A stretch of 62,000 bases of DNA from Acanthaster planci (taxonomy: Eukaryota > Echinodermata > Asteroidea > Valvatida > Acanthasteridae). The DNA is taken from contig NW_019091356.1 in the NCBI RefSeq assembly GCF_001949145.1, positions 2,405,202-2,467,201 on the forward strand, written 5' to 3'. This document shows positions 50,501 through 59,500 of this stretch, piece by piece. A program made the position numbers and the translations under genes. Positions within the stretch are counted from its first letter, which is position 1. The number at the start of each line of letters is the position of its first letter. The notes below the pieces were generated by a model that was not told the origin of the DNA, searched no databases, and saw only the letters and a list, made by a program, of their open reading frames with translations.

Positions 50501-53500
50501 CCTACTCACTTATAGACTTTCAGGTGTTGCAGAAATTCTAACCATAGGGGAAACACTGCTTACGGGACTAGAACCCTTGCTGTTTTTTGTATGTACATTG
50601 TACTGTACCCGGTACGTTAACTGGGAAACTTACATGTAAGTACATCACCCGATTACACGAATAGTCACAACTCAGAAAACATAACATTATTACAAGTTTA
50701 ATGCAGACGGCGGAATGGCACTTCTCTGAAACGGAGTGGGAATACATATGCTGTGGTCTAACATGCACACGACCAACAGGACATTGCACAAATGCGCAGT
50801 CCATGTACATGAATGCTTATTTCCTTTGTTCAAAAATTCCAAGGTCAGGATTTCTCCAAACTGTCTTTGAGATTAACATAAATTGCCTTGGCGTTTAGCA
50901 TACATACCCTTCTCATTATTACTGGTGGCAGAAATACCAGTAACTTTATGCATTTAAGACCTCCTCAAAGAGACATTCCATTGGCGACTGAAAGAACTGA
51001 TGAAAGTACTTCAATGCCTCAAATGATATCTATGGCACCGTTGCAGGCAAAAGCCATTAAACTGTGGTCCGTGTTTAATGCATGTTTCAGTGGGCCCCTC
51101 ACTTGTAACATCCACATTATGCACAAGTTATTCCCACTGGCATTTTGTTGCTTGTGCACAGGTAGTACATTAAATTAAAGCAACTTGTTTAATGGTCACT
51201 ATGCCAAACAAGCAATGAATGGAACATAGGGAATCCTTTATTATGCTCGCCGGTCAGATGAATGATGCATGTTGAACGATTGAATGTTCCAGAAATACAA
51301 CACACTAAACAACAGCTTACATACACTACAGTGAACACTACCGGTACATTGGTGTGCACGGATCCTTATCAGGATGCTACAGTGTTTGTTTAGTTCCCTG
51401 TAGACCCACTGGGAATAGTAACACTACTCCACATACCAGTATTCATAAAAGTGAAGACACTTTTTTCCTTCCACCTCAGTCTGGCTACATTGCTTCGAAT
51501 TGCAGAAAAGCAAGAAAAGCATGACAGAAGTCTGTGGTGAAACAAGTAGAACTTTGCAACTTCGGCACGCACAGCGTACTTGAAAACTGAGCTAACATAA
51601 ACCCCCTGACAACTGACGGGCAGGTGATTTGATTAAGATCACTCTGTGGGATTGGGAAATCAGTCATGGTGACTATTGGCATATCGACCTGTTCGACTGA
51701 TGGACCGTCCACACTGAGCAAGTGAAAAACCTCTTCAGTCTGCTCACTCAGGTGCACAACCGAGAAAGTAAAGCAAAGGCACGAACTCTGCAGCTTGTGT
51801 GACTGGCAGTTAAGAGTCCATTATCGCGTAGGGGTTAAGTCAATAAACATTCTGAGACTAAAAAATATTTTGCTAAGCAGAAAAGACACAGGGGGCCTAA
51901 GCCCTTACCCTGCCTGCCTCTCCCCCCAAAATATTAAGATCTTCATACCACCAATTTCACGGTGCTGCTAAGCACAAAATATTACGCTAACAGAAGTTTC
52001 ATGTATTTCATCATGGAGCTATAAAATAGATTTCATGAAGACCGTAAGCAGTGAGCACAGCCAAAGACGCGCTTACCTTTGAGGGCAAATTTGCTTAACC
52101 CAATGACAAAACAATGGCAATCTCTAAGCATGCGCAACTGTAAGCACTCAAGCAGCTCCATGAAAATGGGTCCCTGTACGGTAGATCCAGGAGACCATGG
52201 GGGGGGTCATAGCCTCCAAAAAGACGAGCAAAACTTTTTTTTTAAATGAGAAAAGGGCAAGTTTGGAAATTGTTTCACATCCATTCATTTAGGAAGTGTA
52301 TAAAAAGTCCACCCCCCCAGATATCGCTCCTAAAGGAAATTTTCAAATATGTTGGCCCTTCCTCACCACCACCACCGCAGTTCTGGTTTTCACATTAGCG
52401 GGGATACTACACTTGAAGCACTTCACACAGGGACCTTGCAGACACAGTGCTGAGGGTCCAATCCCCAGCATTTACATGGATAACAAGCTCTGGGGATAAA
52501 TGTAATTAAAATATAAAACAGGTGCTAGGGACCCTGGGGTCTTTGTGGCCTTGAGGTTTACTGATACAGACCGAACACCTGACAACTCAGATGGTGATGT
52601 CTCCTGTCTGCCCCTGCTCAAATATTTATGCCGGTTAATGACAGATTTGGTCTGCCAGTAATTTTCAGCTTCAAAAGGACTGTGAATTTTATTTATCAAC
52701 TATAAAGGCGAACCAGAATCCCCCCCCCGCACATTAACAGTTGATGTACAGAAGTGTAGAGACAAAAGTTAAAGGTGTTTTTCCTTTGAAAAAAGAAGAA
52801 AACTGCCTCATGTTCAAATTTTGCTTTTCTTCTTGTTTTCTGAGAACTCCACAATGTTTAGACGCAGATTTCATTTCAATAAACCATTACAAGAACATAC
52901 ATGTCTGCTATTATTCACGTGCATTGGCTGTCATGAAAAAAAATTCTTATTTGCATTTTCGTCCATGTTTTTAGTTTCCGGATCGAAATCTGCACAACAT
53001 TTTGTCACACCAACAGAGCTCTGAAAAAAAGCTGGATACCATTTCATTGATGATACTTGCACTGGCCAGTGATTTAAAGGTTGCAACATCTCCAACGAAA
53101 CTGGTAAACATCAACGTGCATGTTCATGTCATCCGACCCATCACCGACGTTAATGAAACTGCCACCTTGCCAGCAAGACAGATCCGGGACTCAGGTGTGC
53201 TCTGGAGATATTGGGTAGGTGAGTGATTGTGCGTTGCTATGACGGAAATGAGACAGGCGGCTAATGACAGAAAAGACTGCTGGTACCTTTTGGTGACTGA
53301 CACGTATCGCATGTGCTATTAGTTGCATGGAAGATAAAAACTGATTAAAACACATCCATCTTTTTTTTACGATAGGGTCCTACAAAACACATGCAGACTT
53401 GCGTGCAAACGCTCTCATGCTGTCTGACAGATGCTCATTTAAGAACATAAAGCAAAGCTTTTTCAGAGACAATTCTCTTGTTTACATAATTTCTTCTATT

Positions 53501-56500
53501 TAAACTACCCATCTACCCCAAGTAGCCCCATGAGGCATCAAGACATGTAGCCTACATGTATACAGATATACCTAGCTGTATTAGGAAGATGCACTTTAAG
53601 TCGACATCTTCATGAAACCTTTGGATGGATTCATACTTTTTCCCACTTTCCAGCAAATCCATTGGACAAACACGAAAAATTAACCAACCAATTAACAATT
53701 AGGCCTAACAATCCACCCTTTCACAGCAATCAAAATGTCGGGAAATTGGTTGTCACTATATTGACAGATTTACATGATTAAATGAATCCAGGCTGTCATA
53801 AATTTAAAATCATAAACGAAAACAAAACATGCAAGAGTGTTTTCTGCCCTTCTCGCTGACCAAGAATGGTCTTGCTGCAGATTCCTCCTGGACGCTAGAA
53901 GAACGTGACGAGCGGCTGCCCCGAGTAATAAGCACGTACCCGGCCATGAATGGGGTTTCATCGCAATGCTGCCGACTATAAGGGGGCTCTCGAAGCGGGT
54001 GAACGGCAGTTGCCCTAATGCAGCTTCTTGTACTGCCCCTCGGCAGCTTCCTCTCCAAATCTAACCAAGACTTGGGGAACCGCACACCATGGAACAGCCC
54101 CACAATGACATCCAGTCCATCCATTTTGTCCTTGTAATAGATCCCTCTGGGTTTGAAATCATCTGATGGTGACTTTCTATTAATGGGAAAAACAGCTGTA
54201 AAACCCTTGGGATTTTTTTTTTTTTGGTTGACGGAAAATATTTTACCAGACTATGAGGAGGCAACGTACACGTACAAGTATTTGTTATCAAAAGTATTAG
54301 TCATTTCTTAATAGAGGGAACTGACATTAACGGAGTCACCTTTGATATTTGCATTGTTAAAGCCTCAAAAGGAATAATGCTCCTCAATATGGATGTCACC
54401 TTCGCATAAAGACCGTGTCCATCTCTTTTTGTGAATTTTTATCACACGGTGACGAGAGTCTCCGGTACATGAATGCGTACCTGCTCAATTATGCTTTCTA
54501 CCCGTGCCAGGTATGATTGATGGCCAGGGAGTTTACACAATGTATGTGAGAAGGAAATACATGGCTGTACCAATGTACTTCCGTCATTACTGACCGAGAC
54601 CAAGCTCTGAATTGCTTTTAAGTGTGTATGTAAAGTGCGCAGGTCTTCACATCTGCAGGTAGGTATGTGCAGCTCATAGTAAAGTACACTGTGACCTGTC
54701 ACTAAACAGTGAGGAAAAAATGCCCTTTACTTTAACAGCTGCAATTGTTTACATCTCCTGTCACATTACCCAACAAAAAAATAACATGACACCTGAGATG
54801 CACATTAAATTTACCGTTAAGTACAAGCACAGTACAAAATTGAACAATTTCAAGGAAAATTGGACAATTGCATGCTTAACCAACAATATAAACACATCAA
54901 TAACCTCAACCAAGCTTTATTAATGCACTTGGGTACTTGGGAATTACAAAAAAAAGGGAAACTGTTTACATTTATTTTTCTTCTTTTTTCCCATGTAAAA
55001 ATAATTCTTGTACTCATATATTATGTACATGTACATAACATATATATGCATGTTAAGTTTGTACTGTGCAATATGTGTAATGTGAACTAAGAACGCATTG
55101 TTGCATGCATAATAATGCAGCATTGTAATGTACATGTAGGCCTACATGCTGTGGTTTCAAACTGCTGAACTCTGCCACACACAGTGCAGCCAGATGGCAT
55201 TCAGTTCCATTTCAGCCAATGACTGCGTAGCGCTTGCTTCAACGTACTAGACAGCCCGCACTCATTTGTATATATTTCAATTAGCCTATATCAAGAGTGG
55301 CAAATAGGCCGGTAATCAAATACAACATCATCAGGCCAAAGACATTAGGTAGCCAGACCGAAACCGTTGGAAAATCCAACGTCGGATTCGCTTCAATCTT
55401 CGTTTTACGGGACCATTTAGTAACCACTCATCCGAAGCGCACACTAAGCGCACATGTATACATGTAATACCAGTACGTGCACATGTGCATCTGCGTGGGT
55501 ACTTTCGTGTTTATGCAGTTGGCTGGCTCACGGTTACTGTTCAGACATGTTACAAACAGCCTCATTACACAAGCAGGTACGCTTTTAGTGGATAACAGTG
55601 TACACACAATTGAAGATGCCAATAGACCGTTAGCCAATGGAGGCCATATTTCATGCACATCATTTAAAAATCAAGGCTCTGCTGCTAGAAACTTGCTGGA
55701 CTGTAATGTACAGTACATGTACATACATGTACATGTACAAGTTCATCAAGGTACAAACAATACATGTAGCTTGACTGCACCGGCTAACTCATGTGACCTA
55801 GAGTGGGTAACAAACATCAGCAAAGAAAGCATCCTCCCAAAGCACAAGGTGTCACAAGCGTCATTTACCAAAAAGAAAGCCGACAGTTGGCAAAGTACAT
55901 GGACTCAGTCTACTGATTTGCTGAGCATTATGCCAAAAATCGGCATTATTTTGGGGAAACAACACCGATGACACACTTTGCTATGGAAGAGACGCCAAGC
56001 TTGTTGATATCTGATACCCACCAGGTCATGTGACTTAGCTGGCACAATCGGGTAACTGACAGGCAAATATAAACTCAGTATATACAATAAGTCTATGCAT
56101 AATTGGTACAGGTAAACATATATAAATACTATTCATGGACATGTACACGCAGCTGCACATTTGGATGTCATAAGCCGGGGGGAAAAAAAGAGAGAAAAAT
56201 CGCCACAATGAAACAAGATTTTTATTACGATGGTAGAATGTGTGATTCAAGTCAAAAGAGTAATGATGATTTAAATAATTTAATTCCAAAAATTTGGGGT
56301 CCATTTTTTTTCCGTGTCCCAGTCACATCTGACACATGATTTTGTAAGTTCAGAACACAGTTTCTTATGTCGAAGAGTGATGAATACATTTTCTTGCAAA
56401 TTACCTGCCAGACAAATAGAAATAGTTTGAAATCAATTCCGGTGATATTTCCATGTCCAATAACAAACGTAAGACGTAACAGGGACACAAAAATGTCACA

Positions 56501-59500
56501 CTTTTGGACCCCTAATTTCTAGAATTACTTAGTTCCATGATTTGAGGGTAAATTGCACCATACCAGTCCCCTTAAGAATTCAGAAAGGCTTGAAGAGCAA
56601 TGAATAAACGGTACTTATTCCACAAATTTTTGTCCCCACAACTCACTCTAAATTTCCCAAAGAAAAGAAATTGTCCCCTTAACTCAACACAGCCAGGGCA
56701 TACACAAACGTACAAATGTAGAGCATTTGAAAGGCATGCAACTTTCTTCCACTGGGACCTACATGTAAAACAATGGAAACCCTTTTGAGTGGAAATAAGT
56801 GCAGGTAGACGTTGCCCCTCCGTGAAATGGAAGAAACACAGTCAATGCATTAATTAGAGGAGCAAGTAGACAGGCCCACAGCCTTCAGTAAAGGAACAAG
56901 GTCGCCTATTTGAACTTAAAATCTCAGGTGCAGAAGGCCAGAGTCCAAAGGGAGGAAAAAAAAAATCTGTGAGGGGTTTCACTGAGTTTATGAGTGGCAT
57001 TCCAGTAACATCAAGGGTGGCTTGCATGCCCTGGTTTTCCCAGGCACTTGGAATTGTCCACGGTCTATTGGCGCAATTAAAATGACAACTGGCGAGGATT
57101 TACAATTAATAAGTGAAGTAAAGTTTGTAGACTGTGACAATTTAAAATTCAGCAAGCTAGCACATTCTTGATACCATTACCAGTTAGTGTGTAATGACTG
57201 TCAATAACACGGAATGACTTTTCCCTCTGGGACAAATCGAATTTGTGCCCCCCCCCCATTTTTTCTATGCCATTTGTAGGTATGGTATTTCCATGTCGAT
57301 TGTACACTTTAACTCAAATAACGATGCCACTGATGCACATGTAAAAAGTTGGGTAACTTACACGGAATCAATCTTGCTGGCTTGGGGTGAGGTTTGCATT
57401 TAACATTGACATCACTGAATTTTTCCAAGAGCATTTCTTAGAACAGGCTACATACGAGTATTTAAGCGAGACAGCGTGAACTTGGAATGTCTTTCAGTTC
57501 CACAAATTTGGCACTACCAAACACAATGCACACTGTACATATGCATGACCTCGTGGCACGGGCACCCATTAACACAGATACATGTACACATGTACAATGA
57601 AAAATATGCCATCCAGTATACATCTGAACAGTAAGTGTACAGTGTACATGTTGACGTCTCCTCAACGCAGTTCACTTTGACTGTGGCAAACATAACTTTA
57701 CCTGTTGAGGGACTTCCTAGCTTTACTCTTACCATTTCGTCACAGTTGGGGTATTTTTATTCAGACATTTGGCACTATTCAGCATCAGCAGAATGGAATG
57801 TTTCCTTATAAATCTACTGCGTTGGGGAGAACAAGTGCCAAATAAAATGAACTGTCAACCTTGTGTAATGTACAACGCAGTGAGAAATCTGGTTGCATTT
57901 AACACAGGTTTTTCTCCCCCAAGCATTTGGCCTATTCATCACAACAATCACGCACTGTGAAAGGTCACCAAAAGATCCTCTTTCCACAGTAAAACCCTAA
58001 ACACAGCAAAATTCTAGGTAATATGGCTAAATTGGCATTTTTAGGGCTTACTGTGTCCTCTCCCTGCACCTGTGTGATAGTGACACCAATACAGGTGCTG
58101 AGCTATGTACATGTAGAGCTTCTTTGGTATGTGTAGATATCACCAACAAAACCACAGTGCATACAATTCAAGGTAAAATCAGCCACTGAAGAAAAACCAA
58201 GAATGTACATCACAAAGGGTACATGCCAGTGGACAATCATTTAGACTGCGGTTAATGATGTGCTCAGACTACACAACTGCACAGTGTAGCAGACAGCGCC
58301 ATCTCCATTCAGCACCATGATATTTACAAAACATCCCGCTGCTTAGGACCATATCAGACTAGTGGTCCAGCAGCTCACTACTGACCAGGATGTTCCGTTT
58401 GAAGAAAGAGTTCCACATAAGGACAACACTTGAGGCCCTGTGCCAAAACCTACAAGACTTGTCTGAAAAAAAAAACAAGTGTTTTCTAAGTATATGCTTC
58501 GGAATTTTCTTTGCTAAATTGGACTTATCAGGACGTTGCCACTTTCTGAAGGTTGTTATAACAATACATTGTAAGGGAAAATCAGTGTAGTCCGTATATC
58601 TTTCCCATTTAAATCTGATCATTTCAAGTGTTGATCAGGATGAACTACATATACTAGTAAAATTCATTTTGTTGCAATTTTTTAACCTTGAATTTATTCA
58701 TTTTTATCAATTTCTGTAATGATCTACATTTTGGAGATACGTGTAATGAACAGTTTAACCCTAACCCTACATAATACTACAAATTACTACTTGTAGTAAA
58801 ATGTAGTAATCAGCGCTGTCGCTTGTAAGAGGACATGACTTTATTGTTCTGTGAAGCCATAAGATACAATAGAAAAGACAATGTGCCATACAGTGCTGTG
58901 GCACTATGAATGCATGGCTTTATTGTTCTCTGTACGAGTAACAATGGAAGTAACCAAGCCAGAAGTAGTAATCTGTAGCGCTAGGTCCTTCAGGCTCAGA
59001 CTATTACTTAGTATTTTGTAGTACTGTGTAGTGTAAGCCAAGGTTAGGGTTAAAGAAAAAGTTGGCTTCGGATGTAACACTTATTTCCGTTATTCAAAGA
59101 TTTCCATTTGGGAATGTTCGAGAGGATGGCACTATTGAGGCTTACTCACAAGAATACTCAACATGTGCCCAAGGATATCCTGTATACATGTGCACTGCAC
59201 CAAGTATGCCCTATAACCATTTTCAACTGAATGGGCACAAACCCAGGGAATCTGTGCAAGCGAAACATAAGGCTAAGAAAGGGTATGTGTACTTGGCAGC
59301 GATGGTGCTCAAATTTCCCCACTGGGCATACAAGAATTTCCAAACATTTTGTTTTCAGCTCTTTACTTTCTGGGAAGAGTGACAAAATTGTGGCTCAGTT
59401 TTTGCACATGGGAGAGTCATCTCCCTTTGTTCAAACTAAAATTTACAACGTTATTGTCACCACTGCACATAACAAAGTGCTAGGTCTACTTGTACTAAAA

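Noticed and set aside
54442-54702. 86-codon open frame on the - strand in Caspr intron 1
   Set aside because: Slightly protein-like composition, but no family was recognised and no neighbouring exons continue it. Possibly a decayed transposon fragment; not supportable as a gene.
55477-55971. 164-codon open frame on the + strand in Caspr intron 1
   Set aside because: Contains TACATGTA repeat sequence translated as HVHV-type runs and no domain; not exon-like in codon use.
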